Origin: Bacteriovorax sp. MedPE-SWde
GTDB taxonomy: Bacteria > Bdellovibrionota > Bacteriovoracia > Bacteriovoracales > Bacteriovoracaceae
Assembly: GCA_001874305.1 (NCBI GenBank)
Contig: MPCU01000005.1
Location: forward strand, 310,001-374,000
Length of the DNA: 64,000 nucleotides
Direction of reading: 5' to 3'
Part shown: positions 34,970 through 43,888 of the stretch, in pieces
Position numbering within the stretch: position 1 is the first letter of the stretch
Layout: every line of letters begins with the position of its first letter
The notes under the pieces: generated by a model
The model's input: the letters and a program-made list of their open reading frames with translations, nothing else
The model's database searches: none
What the model was told of the DNA's origin: nothing
Program-made: the position numbers and the translations under genes

Positions 34970-35779
34970 ATGAACACACGAGCATTTACGTTAGCTTTGG
35001 TTATTGCAGGTTTTGCAATGTTTATGGTCTTCACATATGTAGAAGATCAAAAGACTAGTTTGATAAAGAAGTACGGTTCTATGAGTTCTGTTGTTGTTGC
35101 AAAACAAAACATCTCTGAATACGAACTTATTGATGACTCCAAGGTAACTATTATATCACTCCCGCAAAAATTCTTATCTCCAGGTAGTTTTAAAACTATG
35201 AAAGAGGTTGAAAATACAGTTGCGACAGTTCCAATTCTAAAAGGCGAGCAGATTACAAAACCTAGGATTACTTATCCTGGAGAAAGTACTGGTTTATCGC
35301 GTGAAGTATCTGTTGGGAAAAGGGCCTTAGCAATTTCTATTGATGAAAGTCAGGCGGTATCAAAGCTGATAAAGCCTGGTGATAGAGTCGATGTTCTTGC
35401 TGCAATTGATTACACGTCAGGACGTAAGCACATGCAGAAGATAGCAACGATATTACAAGATGTAAGAGTTCTATCAACAGGTATGAGTATCTCAAATAAC
35501 CTACCTCTAATTGGTTTGAAAACACCTCAGGTAATTAAAAAGATGAAGCTTAATACATATAGTAACTACAATACAGTTACTCTTGAGCTAGATCCATTTC
35601 AGGTTCAAAAGATTGTCCATCTGTTAACTTTTGCGGCCTATAAACCATATCTTTCTCTAAGAAATATTAATGACAAAGACACGGTAAGAATCGAAGGAAC
35701 AAAGCTTTACGACATCTTAAGTGATAAAGATCAATCAGAAGCAAAATCATATTTCGCAGATAAATATAAAAAGAAATAG
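34970..35779 (+). CDS. cpaB: Tad pilus assembly protein CpaB/RcpC
   Basis: 269 residues: one N-terminal TM (FTLALVIAGFAMFMVFTYV), then an SAF-like domain (VVVAKQNISEYELIDDSKV, ILKGEQITKP) and the CpaB domain with GKRALAISIDESQAVSKLIKPGDRVDVL, a strong RcpC/CpaB signature. CpaB supports secretin assembly. It sits directly before the secretin, as usual. Confidence 0.92.
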   Translation: MNTRAFTLALVIAGFAMFMVFTYVEDQKTSLIKKYGSMSSVVVAKQNISEYELIDDSKVTIISLPQKFLSPGSFKTMKEVENTVATVPILKGEQITKPRITYPGESTGLSREVSVGKRALAISIDESQAVSKLIKPGDRVDVLAAIDYTSGRKHMQKIATILQDVRVLSTGMSISNNLPLIGLKTPQVIKKMKLNTYSNYNTVTLELDPFQVQKIVHLLTFAAYKPYLSLRNINDKDTVRIEGTKLYDILSDKDQSEAKSYFADKYKKK

Positions 35780-35786
35780 AGAATAA

Positions 35787-37274
35787 ATGAAACTGATAAT
35801 GACAAAAATTTTATTAATTACTTTTTTTAGCTTCTTTGCAAGTGCTCAACAGGCGCAAATAAAAGAAACGAAAATAGAAGTGATTCTTGGTATTGATAAA
35901 ATTATGAAAGTTGATTTTGTCCCATATACAAGGGCGCAAATCGCGGATGAGTCTGTTGTTGGTATTCAGTTTATACCACAGAAAAGGGAAATTACCTTAA
36001 AGGGTAAGAAGCCTGGTCGTTCTTCAGTAACTGTTAGAGATAAGAAAGGTAATGTTCGTCAGAGATACCTTGTCAATGTAACTGCAACTGAGAAATCTAA
36101 AATTATCAGAGAACTCAATGAGTTAATCGGTGATGTCGAAGGAATAAACGTTGGACTAAAAGGTGGAAAAGTCTATGTCGGTGGAAAAATTATTGTTCCT
36201 GGTGACATTGGTAAAGTTGTAATTATCTTAGAAGACTATAAAGAAGTATTAAACTTAATTGAAGTATCTCCTCAAACATATCAAATCATTGCAAGAAAAA
36301 TGCAAGAAGGAATGAGAAGGAATAACCTTCGAGATGTAACAGTAAGGTTCTTTAATAATTCTTATATCCTTGAAGGTATTGTTAATAGTGATGCTGAAAA
36401 AGATCTCGGGTTCAAAATAGCTGCCGCATACTTACCAGATAGAATTGAAAGTCTTGCAAGAAGAGCTGATGCTGTTCAACGACCAAGTAGAGAAGAAATT
36501 ATAAAAAACTTTGTTGTTGTAAATAGAAAACAAGCTCCGCCTCCAGCGGATAAGTTAATTAAGGTTACAACACAATTCGTAGAACTCTCTAAAGACTATA
36601 GTAAGATTTTTGGTTTTAAATGGTCACCAACTCTTGGTGGAGATGGTGGAGCTATTTCTTTTGGTAAAAACTCAAGTGGTGGCGTAACAACTAACTCAAG
36701 TGGAACTTTATCAGGAACAATTTCGAACTTATTTCCTAAGCTTAATTCTGCAAAAGCTGCGGGGTACGCTAGAGTTGTTCAGTCAGGTGTCCTAATTATC
36801 AAAGATAAGAAATCTGGAAAGTTAAATAAAGGTTCCACAAAAAATACTCAGTTAGGAACTGGAGAGTTCGCACAACCTACATCTATAAAGGCCGGTTTTG
36901 GTCTTGAAATTAGACCTACGATATTACAAGAAGAAAAAATTAATCTAGAAGTAACTCTCAATGTAGATACAGCTGTCGGAACAGATACTTTAAATAACGT
37001 TATAAAAACTGAACTTATAATTAAGTCTAGAGAATCAGCAGTTGTTGGTGGGGTTTCCGTAAGTAAAAGTACAACTGAATATGATAAAGATCCACCAGGT
37101 GGTGCTGATACAGTAGATGCAGAAAGTGGATTTCCTCTTTTTTCTTTTGTTAGGTCAAAAGAAGTTACAAAGAGTAAAGAGCAGTTTGTTGTTTTTATAA
37201 CCCCTGAGATTATTGACAATGCATCATCAGGAACAGAAGAAATTAAAAGAAAGTTTAGAAGGAGAGGGCGCTAG
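35787..37274 (+). CDS. cpaC: Tad secretin CpaC/RcpA
   Basis: 495 residues with a signal peptide (MKLIMTKILLITFFSFFASA), the N-terminal pilus-assembly domain (ITLKGKKPGRSSVTVRDKKGN), BON-like repeats (GKVYVGGKI, LEGIVNSDAEKDLG) and a C-terminal secretin domain (QFVELSKDYSKIFGFKW, LEIRPTILQEEKINLEVTL). It forms the outer-membrane channel for the pilus. The last base of its stop codon is the first base of the next gene's GTG start. Confidence 0.93.
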   Translation: MKLIMTKILLITFFSFFASAQQAQIKETKIEVILGIDKIMKVDFVPYTRAQIADESVVGIQFIPQKREITLKGKKPGRSSVTVRDKKGNVRQRYLVNVTATEKSKIIRELNELIGDVEGINVGLKGGKVYVGGKIIVPGDIGKVVIILEDYKEVLNLIEVSPQTYQIIARKMQEGMRRNNLRDVTVRFFNNSYILEGIVNSDAEKDLGFKIAAAYLPDRIESLARRADAVQRPSREEIIKNFVVVNRKQAPPPADKLIKVTTQFVELSKDYSKIFGFKWSPTLGGDGGAISFGKNSSGGVTTNSSGTLSGTISNLFPKLNSAKAAGYARVVQSGVLIIKDKKSGKLNKGSTKNTQLGTGEFAQPTSIKAGFGLEIRPTILQEEKINLEVTLNVDTAVGTDTLNNVIKTELIIKSRESAVVGGVSVSKSTTEYDKDPPGGADTVDAESGFPLFSFVRSKEVTKSKEQFVVFITPEIIDNASSGTEEIKRKFRRRGR

Positions 37275-39496
37275 TGGCCGAAGGACATATAATTACCGTA
37301 ATTGGTGGTAAAGGTGGGGTTGGAAAATCTCAAGTTGCTGCTAACCTTGCTTTTGCATTTACGCAAGAGACAAGAGGAAAATCTCTTCTGTTAGACTTTG
37401 ATCAAAAAGCTAGTGGAGATCAAAATTTAATTACTGGTATAAAAACAAAGAAGAACCTTAAAGACTTACTAAGTTTTGGTGGTGCAATTGATCCTCGATC
37501 TATGCAGCAGTTCTTAAATCCACATCCTGCAGGAGTTAGCTATATTGGTCTTCCAAATGACCCAACAGCTACTGAAGGAATTGATGCTGAAGCATCAGGT
37601 AAAATATTAAAAGCTGTAACAAATATGTTTCCAGTTACAGTAATTGATGCTGGAAATGAATTAACTCCTCTTGCTTGTAAGGCGCTTGAATTTTCAACTC
37701 TAATATTAGTTGTCGTAACACCCGATCTTCTTGCAATTAATCAAACGAAGAGACTTGTCTCTGAATTAACAACAATGATGTTTCCTAAAGAAATGATTCA
37801 CTTTGTTTTTAATCAGGCCCAAAAAGGTCACCCTGTAACTCCTGATATTGCTGGGAAGTCTCTTGGTAGGCCAGTATTGGCCTCTATTTTAAAAGATGAT
37901 CAAACTTGTGCACTTGCTCTGAATCAGAGAAAGCCGGCGCTGTTAGTTGCTAAAGCAAGTAATTTTTCTAAAGGCGTTACAGAAGTAACGAGAAAGATCG
38001 TTCAAAAGAGTTTACTAAAACAACTCGCTAAACTTAATAAACCATCTGATATTGGAAGTAAGAAAGATTCTGGTGGAGACGCAAAAACAGGAAATGCCTG
38101 GAGAGATCTAAAGGTTCGAATTCATAAAGGTCTTGTTGAAGAAATGGATCTTAGCAAGGAAGATGATAACGATCCCAAAGCTAAAATAATTTTAAAAGAG
38201 AAGACTAAGAAATTAGTTGTAGATCTTTTAAATAAAGAAGATACGAAATCAATTCTAAAAAGTCGTGAAGACATGAATAGAATTGTTAAAGAAATTATTG
38301 ATGAAGCACTTGGTTTAGGTCCTTTAGAAGACTTACTCTCTGATAAAACTGTTTCTGAAATTATGGTAGTTGGCCCTGAAAAAATATACTTTGAGCAGGG
38401 TGGTAAAATTAAGAAGTCAGAAATTATATTCACCAACGATAGACAGGTTCTCAATGTAATTGAAAGAATTGTTGCACCTGTTGGTAGAAGAATTGATGAG
38501 AAAACTCCTTATGTAGATGCAAGGTTACACGATGGATCGAGAGTTCATGCAATTGTACCGCCATCTGCAATTGATGGTTGTTGTATAACCATTAGAAAAT
38601 TCCCAGAAGAAAGATTAACTTATAAGAACCTTGTAAGCTTTGGTTCATTAACTCAGAATATGGCCGACTTCTTAAGAATTGCGGTTGAGGGACATAAGAA
38701 TATTATTGTTTCCGGTGGTACCGGTTCAGGTAAGACAACTCTAATTAATATCCTTGGTGGTTTCATTCAAGCTAATGAACGTATCATTACATGTGAAGAC
38801 TCGGCCGAGCTAAACTTCCCTCAAGACCATATAGTTAGGCTTGAGACGAGACCTCCTTCACTGGAAGGGGATGGTGAAATCGATATTCGTTGTCTTGTTA
38901 AGCAATGTCTAAGAATGAGACCTGATAGAATTGTTGTTGGTGAGTGTCGTGGTGGTGAAACACTTGATATGTTACAAGCAATGGGGACTGGGCATGATGG
39001 TTCATTAACAACAGTCCACTCTAATAATCCACGTGAGTGTATTGGCCGAATTGAAACACTTGTACAGTATGCAGGTGCGGGACTTACACCTAAAGCAATT
39101 AGGGAAATGATTGCTAGTGCGGTTCATATGATTATTCAGCAATCTCGTCTTGATGATGGTTCACGTCGAGTAACACATATTACTGAAATTGGTGGTATTC
39201 AAGGTGAGGTCGTAACACTTCAAGATATCTTTCTCTTTGTTCAAAAGGGAATTGATAAGAGTGGTAAAATTATTGGTGAATTCCAGGCAACTGGATTTAT
39301 TCCAAAGTTCATCGAGACGCTAGAAAAGAAAGGTTACAATATTCCTAGAGGACTATTTAGTAATGCTGCCCCTGCTGCAGCTCCGGCCGCTAAAAAGGCC
39401 GCTCCTCCTGCAGGCGGAAAGAAGCTTCCTCCTGGAGCGAAGCCTAGACCGCGTCCACCAGGTGCTGGTGGTAAAAAACCACCGGGAAAGGGTTAG
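37274..39496 (+). CDS. CpaE-CpaF (TadZ-TadA) fusion ATPase
   Basis: 740 residues starting at GTG. Residues 1-~260 are a ParA/MinD-type ATPase: deviant Walker A GGKGGVGKSQ (11-20), DFDQKASGDQN and AGNELTPLACKAL, i.e. CpaE/TadZ. Residues ~290-690 are the secretion ATPase CpaF/TadA: Walker A SGGTGSGKTT (480-489, K487), Asp box ITCEDSAEL, RPDRIVVGECRGGE (549-558) and His box LTTVHSNNPRE. A Pro/Ala/Lys/Gly-rich tail (~697-740) is low complexity. These are separate genes in standard Tad loci; no stop or frameshift separates them here. The fused protein would couple polar placement and pilus extension. Confidence 0.93.
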   Translation: MAEGHIITVIGGKGGVGKSQVAANLAFAFTQETRGKSLLLDFDQKASGDQNLITGIKTKKNLKDLLSFGGAIDPRSMQQFLNPHPAGVSYIGLPNDPTATEGIDAEASGKILKAVTNMFPVTVIDAGNELTPLACKALEFSTLILVVVTPDLLAINQTKRLVSELTTMMFPKEMIHFVFNQAQKGHPVTPDIAGKSLGRPVLASILKDDQTCALALNQRKPALLVAKASNFSKGVTEVTRKIVQKSLLKQLAKLNKPSDIGSKKDSGGDAKTGNAWRDLKVRIHKGLVEEMDLSKEDDNDPKAKIILKEKTKKLVVDLLNKEDTKSILKSREDMNRIVKEIIDEALGLGPLEDLLSDKTVSEIMVVGPEKIYFEQGGKIKKSEIIFTNDRQVLNVIERIVAPVGRRIDEKTPYVDARLHDGSRVHAIVPPSAIDGCCITIRKFPEERLTYKNLVSFGSLTQNMADFLRIAVEGHKNIIVSGGTGSGKTTLINILGGFIQANERIITCEDSAELNFPQDHIVRLETRPPSLEGDGEIDIRCLVKQCLRMRPDRIVVGECRGGETLDMLQAMGTGHDGSLTTVHSNNPRECIGRIETLVQYAGAGLTPKAIREMIASAVHMIIQQSRLDDGSRRVTHITEIGGIQGEVVTLQDIFLFVQKGIDKSGKIIGEFQATGFIPKFIETLEKKGYNIPRGLFSNAAPAAAPAAKKAAPPAGGKKLPPGAKPRPRPPGAGGKKPPGKG

Positions 39497-39504
39497 GAGA
39501 ATAG

Positions 39505-40395
39505 ATGTCTTTTTTTATTGAATTAATAGGATTTAACGGAATGGTTGGGCTATTAGGCCTAGTCATTTTTATATTCTGTTATAAATACTCAATTGGTATT
39601 TTTGAATTTGTAGAAAGACAAACTTTAGGAACTCGTACTTATATTATGGAGAAGCTTGAACTTCTCTTTATAGAAATACCTCCAGAGAAAATTACTTATA
39701 TGTTACTTGGAGTTTCCGTTGGTGCGGGCTCTCTTGTTTTTCTTATTTTTGGAATTATGAGTAAGTGGCTAATTGGTTTTATCCTTGGAGTATTTGTAGC
39801 ATTTATTGGATTTAAGATTCCCAAGCCAATAGTTGATTATATGGTTAATAAGCGTATTAAGGCTTATCAAAATCAAATGGTTGATGGGCTTCAGTTATTG
39901 GCCAATGGTCTAAGGGCAGGTTTATCTGTTCCACAATCAATTGGGATGGTCGTAGATGAAATGCCATCTCCTATATCTCAAGAATTTAGTGTAATGCTAC
40001 AGCAAAATAGAATTGGAGTACCCCTAGAAGAGTGTTTTGATAACCTTGCAACAAGAATTCCTACTCAGGATAATGATATGTTCGTAAGTGCCATTAATAT
40101 TCTACGTGAAACCGGTGGTAATCTTGCTGAAGTATTCGATACAATTGTTTCTGTAATTAGAGAAAGAGTACGCCTTGCTCAAAAAGTAGAAACTGCGACT
40201 GCTCAGGGTAAATTCCAGGGAATGGTAATTGCCTTTATGCCTTTTGCCATTTTAATCATGTATGGTCTAAGTGATCCTGACTCAATCAAGAGAATGTTCT
40301 CCCATCCTTTAGGAATTATCCTCGTTATAGTAGCGACGATTCTTGATATTATAGGGACTTATATTATTTTTCAGATAGTAAAAATAAAAGAGTAA
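39505..40395 (+). CDS. tadB: Tad inner-membrane platform protein TadB (GspF family)
   Basis: 296 residues, GspF/T2SSF domain with TM helices at about 8-28, 72-100 and two at the C-terminus. The cytoplasmic part has LQLLANGLRAGLSVPQSI and NDMFVSAINILRETGGNLAEVF, the TadB signature. It follows the ATPase by 8 nt. No tadC homologue follows, although TadB and TadC usually come as a pair. Confidence 0.9.
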   Translation: MSFFIELIGFNGMVGLLGLVIFIFCYKYSIGIFEFVERQTLGTRTYIMEKLELLFIEIPPEKITYMLLGVSVGAGSLVFLIFGIMSKWLIGFILGVFVAFIGFKIPKPIVDYMVNKRIKAYQNQMVDGLQLLANGLRAGLSVPQSIGMVVDEMPSPISQEFSVMLQQNRIGVPLEECFDNLATRIPTQDNDMFVSAINILRETGGNLAEVFDTIVSVIRERVRLAQKVETATAQGKFQGMVIAFMPFAILIMYGLSDPDSIKRMFSHPLGIILVIVATILDIIGTYIIFQIVKIKE

Positions 40396-40475
40396 GTTTT
40401 TCCTTAAATATTTTCAAATAATACCGATAAACAATTGAGAACTAGAAAAAGTAGAGCAAAAAAGGATTGTAAGTG

Positions 40476-42104
40476 ATGAAAATTTTAAAGACTCTCGTTC
40501 TATTAGCAATGGTTGTGACGAGCACACATGCAGGTGTAAACCTGAAAAACGGTAACTTCTATATCACGTATACTGATATTGTAGTTCCTGGTGGCGGACA
40601 CGATCTTGTTATCGAAAGAACGTACAACTCAAGATCACCTGAAAAAGGTTGGTTTGGTTATGGTTGGGGATCAGACTATGAGACTCATTTATCAGTATCA
40701 GCTGACGGTTCAGTAGTAGTCCATGAAAATGGATCTGGTGCAATGACGAGATTTACGCCAAGAAAAGCAGTAAATGCTGAATCTGCCGCGAAGAAAATTG
40801 TCGATGCAATGAGAAAGAAAACTTCGGTTTCTACTCAGGTAGCAAGCTCTCTTATTAAGAAGCTGACTAACGATGCTGAATTAAGACAAGCTTACGCTAA
40901 GAGATTTAACGTAAAAGCTTCACTAGCTGCAGGAACAGAGTTGTTCTCAAATGTTAGAGGTCTTCAAAAAGTTGTTAAGACTAAGAATGGTTTCATCAGA
41001 AAGTATAATGATGGTAGAGAACATCAGTTCAATGAATCAGGAAAGCTAACAAGAGTTAAAGATAAGAATGGTTACCTTGTAAAACTTGAATACAAGAGTG
41101 GTATCCTTAAGTCTTTAAAAGATTCAATGGCAAAGCAAGTATTCTTTGATTGGTACCCAGATGGGAAGATCAAGAGTGTTGAGTCTGGTGCTGGTAAGAA
41201 AACATTTTATAAGTATGATCAAGGTGAAAACCTAGTTGAAGCTAAAGATGTTGCTGGTAACTCATTTAACTATAGCTACGATTTTAATCACAATATGGTT
41301 GGGATTAAGTATAAAGACGGTTCTTCAATGAAGATTGCTTATACTAAGAAAACTCAATTTGTAGACATGATTACAAAGAAGAGTGGCGAAACTGTTAAGT
41401 ATAAGTATGAGTCTAATCCTAAAAACTCTGAGTATCATTACTGGACTTTAGTAGCTAAGAAAAACCCAGCTGGTAAAGAAATCACTAATAGATATGAGTA
41501 TGAGATTAAAAAGAAACCAGATGGTTCTCACTACACTTACAGAATCCTTACAGTTGTAAATAATGTAAAAACAGAAACAATCTATACTGAATGTTGTTCT
41601 CTTCCAAAGCAAATTAAAAGAGGAAAGCATGTTACAAACTTTGAGTATAATAAGAAAGGTCTTCTGACTAAGAAGTACTCTTCAAGAGGTGACTTCGTTC
41701 AACTGAAGTACCATAAGAAGTTTAATAAGATTACTAAAGTTGTTAATAAGACAGGTTGGACTAACTTTGAATATGACAAGAAAGGTAATCTTAAGCGTGC
41801 CGAAAATGCAAAAGGTATGTCAGTACTACTGATTTATGATAGCAAAGGTAGAATCGCTAAAATGATGGATATCAACAAGAAGACTAAGAAGAAAAGAGCT
41901 CTAAGCTTCATCTATAACGCTCAAGGGAAACCTGTTGAGATCGCTATGGCAAAAGTTGGTAAAATCAATGTTAAGTATGACAACTACGGTGAAATCCTAA
42001 AAGTAGAGTCAAAGTCTGGACACAGAATGGCACTACAAGTTACTCAGGCCTTCCAATCACTACTAGCGATTGTTAAGCCAGCAGGAGTTAACTTAAATAT
42101 GTAA
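40476..42104 (+). CDS. secreted YD-repeat (RHS-like) protein
   Basis: About 542 residues from ATG 40476 (a GTG one codon earlier is possible). Signal peptide (MKILKTLVLLAMVVTSTHAG), then an RHS N-terminal domain (GNFYITYTDIVVPGGGHDLVIERTYN, the D-x-x-[IV]-P-G-x-G-L type start) and multiple YD repeats (GKLTRVKDKNGYLVKLEY, YDSKGRIAKMMD, YNAQGKPVEI). It lacks the long repeat array and toxin tip of polymorphic RHS toxins. A Cys pair (TECCSLP) sits midway. It is separated from tadB by ~80 nt and has its own hairpin terminator. Confidence 0.85.
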   Translation: MKILKTLVLLAMVVTSTHAGVNLKNGNFYITYTDIVVPGGGHDLVIERTYNSRSPEKGWFGYGWGSDYETHLSVSADGSVVVHENGSGAMTRFTPRKAVNAESAAKKIVDAMRKKTSVSTQVASSLIKKLTNDAELRQAYAKRFNVKASLAAGTELFSNVRGLQKVVKTKNGFIRKYNDGREHQFNESGKLTRVKDKNGYLVKLEYKSGILKSLKDSMAKQVFFDWYPDGKIKSVESGAGKKTFYKYDQGENLVEAKDVAGNSFNYSYDFNHNMVGIKYKDGSSMKIAYTKKTQFVDMITKKSGETVKYKYESNPKNSEYHYWTLVAKKNPAGKEITNRYEYEIKKKPDGSHYTYRILTVVNNVKTETIYTECCSLPKQIKRGKHVTNFEYNKKGLLTKKYSSRGDFVQLKYHKKFNKITKVVNKTGWTNFEYDKKGNLKRAENAKGMSVLLIYDSKGRIAKMMDINKKTKKKRALSFIYNAQGKPVEIAMAKVGKINVKYDNYGEILKVESKSGHRMALQVTQAFQSLLAIVKPAGVNLNM

Positions 42105-42117
42105 GCCAAGTATAATT

Positions 42118-42154
42118 GGCGCGCTAAATACCTGAATCAGCTATTTAGCGCCAT
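42118..42154 (+). terminator. hairpin after the YD-repeat gene
   Basis: TGGCGC-gc-TAAATA pairs with TATTTAGCGCCA over 12 bp with a 2-nt bulge and 11-nt loop; only a short TTATTT follows. Confidence 0.65.
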
Positions 42155-42206
42155 TATTTGGTGAAATATTGAGAAGCAAGTAGAATTAAATTATTAGGAG
42201 ATAAAG

Positions 42207-42404
42207 ATGAAAAAATTATTTAAAACACTTCTAGTATGCGGATTTGCTCTAACAGCTCTCTCTGCCGATATGAAGGAAGGGAAGACTGGTTGCGAAGATG
42301 GCTTTACTGTAGATTGTAAGAAGAACCCTGAGCTATGTAAGGGTACAGAAGCATCTAAAACTGAAGAAAAAGATACAGACGCAGACTCAAAAGAAAGAGG
42401 TTAA
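42207..42404 (+). CDS. small secreted peptide, SKERG family member 1
   Basis: 65 residues: signal peptide (MKKLFKTLLVCGFALTALSA) then a ~45-residue acidic, polar mature part beginning DMKEGKTGCED and ending DSKERG, with three Cys. The start has AGGAGA upstream. It aligns with the 43606 peptide at both ends (M-x-E-x-K-T-x-C-E-D and S-K-E-R-G). Own intrinsic terminator. Function unknown; no toxin or bacteriocin motif is evident. Confidence 0.65.
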   Translation: MKKLFKTLLVCGFALTALSADMKEGKTGCEDGFTVDCKKNPELCKGTEASKTEEKDTDADSKERG

Positions 42405-42427
42405 TCACTTAACTCTATATTTTATAA

Positions 42428-42458
42428 AGGCTCATCTTAATGATGGGCCTTTTTTTTT
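42428..42458 (+). terminator. intrinsic terminator of peptide 1
   Basis: AGGCTCATC-TTAAT-GATGGGCCT (9 pairs, one T-G) followed by nine T residues. Confidence 0.92.
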
Positions 42459-42530
42459 GAATAAATTACAAGAAACTCATAAATAAATTATCTCGTGCTA
42501 TAACTCGTTCATCTATTTTTGGAGGAACGA

Positions 42531-42917
42531 ATGAAGAGCTTATCTAAATTGCTAATTATATTAGCTATTACAAAGTCTATTTTTGCCCAATCAGGTTATG
42601 GATTCTACTTTATTACGGATTGTGACAACTCATATGAAGAGCAGTATGGCAGTTATTGTCTTGCTGTCGTTAGTAACGTGGCCCGCTTTGACGATTGTTC
42701 ACCTGGACGCTTAGGTGGCTGTCAAAAAACTCTATTTGGTATGGATGTAGAAGATAGATATTCTTCTAAATTCAATCCAATGGATACGAGAATGAAGTTG
42801 AAAGACTCATTTTCTAAAGCTCGTAAAGAAAGGGCTAGAAAGATTAAAGACTATAAATCTAAGAGCAACTATACGGTTAAAAGAATGTACGTTGGTGAAT
42901 ATTTTGAGGGGAACTAA
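42531..42917 (+). CDS. secreted cysteine-containing protein, unknown
   Basis: 128 residues from ATG 42531, chosen because GGAGG lies 5 nt upstream (an in-frame ATG 4 codons earlier does not). Signal peptide (MKSLSKLLIILAITKSIFA), mature protein with five Cys in the first 60 residues (TDCDNS, SYCLAV, DDCSPG, GGCQKT) and a basic C-terminal half (KARKERARKIKDYKSKSN). Disulfide-bonded extracytoplasmic protein is likely. Followed immediately by the 42919 gene. Not recognised. Confidence 0.65.
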   Translation: MKSLSKLLIILAITKSIFAQSGYGFYFITDCDNSYEEQYGSYCLAVVSNVARFDDCSPGRLGGCQKTLFGMDVEDRYSSKFNPMDTRMKLKDSFSKARKERARKIKDYKSKSNYTVKRMYVGEYFEGN

Positions 42918-42918
42918 G

Positions 42919-43449
42919 ATGTTAAAATTATTGAAAACTGGAATGGTTGTCGCCGTAAGCTTAGGTGCGTTTGCAGCTCCAACTCTTTCAGAGACAGCAG
43001 ACTGGCTAAAAAAGAAAACAATTGAAATGAGTGATTTCCGCTATATACACTCATATGGGAATGAATATGATAATTATAAGGCGATTATCTTCATAGATGC
43101 AGAGAACTGTAGTGTAGATCTTCTAGAGCGCTATAAAGTTGATGCAGAAGGGGTTTATAACGAATTCGATGAATATGTAGATTATAAGAGCTTTGAGAAG
43201 ATTTCCAGTTTCAACCTTTCTAAAGTTGATAGTGTTTACCAAGACGAAGATACTATATACCTATCTTCTGACCTAAAAGCCTTCGATCGCACGGTTAAAA
43301 TATGGCATAAGCGTTCGAGTTCTTACCAAGAAAATGTTCGTAAGATAAATTTTGGTGCCTTAGATAGCTCTTACGCTGAAAGATATGCAAAGGCCCTTAG
43401 GCATGCGATTGGACTTTGCGCAGAGGATGAAACAGACGAGCCATTCTAA
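42919..43449 (+). CDS. exported protein, unknown
   Basis: 176 residues from ATG 42919, right after the previous stop with GAGGGGA upstream. Signal peptide (MLKLLKTGMVVAVSLGAFAAP), then an alpha/beta domain rich in Tyr/Asp with two Cys (AENCSVD, GLCAED). Acidic C-terminus (DETDEPF). No family recognised; probably an operon partner of the 42531 protein. Confidence 0.62.
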   Translation: MLKLLKTGMVVAVSLGAFAAPTLSETADWLKKKTIEMSDFRYIHSYGNEYDNYKAIIFIDAENCSVDLLERYKVDAEGVYNEFDEYVDYKSFEKISSFNLSKVDSVYQDEDTIYLSSDLKAFDRTVKIWHKRSSSYQENVRKINFGALDSSYAERYAKALRHAIGLCAEDETDEPF

Positions 43450-43549
43450 AAATGTGACTAATAATTCAACAATGTTTGAAAGTTATTCAATTTCCTCATA
43501 GAATCCAATGTAAAAACAGTATGTTATGAGTGTGGAGGCTTTCAAATAT

Positions 43550-43565
43550 TGGCACACCCCTTGCT
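43550..43565 (+). promoter_or_regulatory. sigma-54 promoter of small secreted peptide 2
   Basis: TGGCACA-CCCC-TTGCT: matches TGGCACG-N4-TTGCW at all but one base, with GG and GC 12 nt apart. It is about 30-40 nt before the start of the 43606 peptide. Confidence 0.85.
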
Positions 43566-43605
43566 TATATATAAGTAGAAACAATAACAACACAGGGGAA
43601 AAATT

Positions 43606-43788
43606 ATGAAAAAACTAGCACTACTAACACTTGTACTTATGAGCTTTACAAACGCATTTGCAATGTCTGAATCAAAGACAAAATGTGAGGACGCTAACCA
43701 GGTATCAGCATACCAAGAGCAAATTAAAGATGTTAACGTTCAAAGTGAAGGCCAAGAAGTAAAATCAGGTTCAAAAGAAAGAGGTTAA
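43606..43788 (+). CDS. small secreted peptide, SKERG family member 2
   Basis: 60 residues: signal peptide (MKKLALLTLVLMSFTNAFA) then mature MSESKTKCED... ending GSKERG. It shares SESKT with the 45387 peptide and the terminal SKERG with the 42207 peptide. One Cys. The start has AGGGGAA upstream. A sigma-54 promoter lies 40 nt upstream and an intrinsic terminator directly downstream, so it is an independently regulated single-gene unit. Function unknown. Confidence 0.68.
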   Translation: MKKLALLTLVLMSFTNAFAMSESKTKCEDANQVSAYQEQIKDVNVQSEGQEVKSGSKERG

Positions 43789-43807
43789 TTCCTCAACAAA
43801 ATATCAC

Positions 43808-43839
43808 AAGGCCACCTTCTATAGGTGGCCTTTTTTTTT
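43808..43839 (+). terminator. intrinsic terminator of peptide 2
   Basis: GGCCACCT and AGGTGGCC form an 8-bp stem around TCTAT, followed by nine T residues. Confidence 0.93.
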
Positions 43840-43888
43840 GCTTTTACAAATATATATTCGGCCCTAAGATATAATCTAGGGGAATATA

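Noticed and set aside
40476..42104. The YD-repeat protein as a polymorphic toxin
   Set aside because: No C-terminal toxin domain and no immunity gene beside it.
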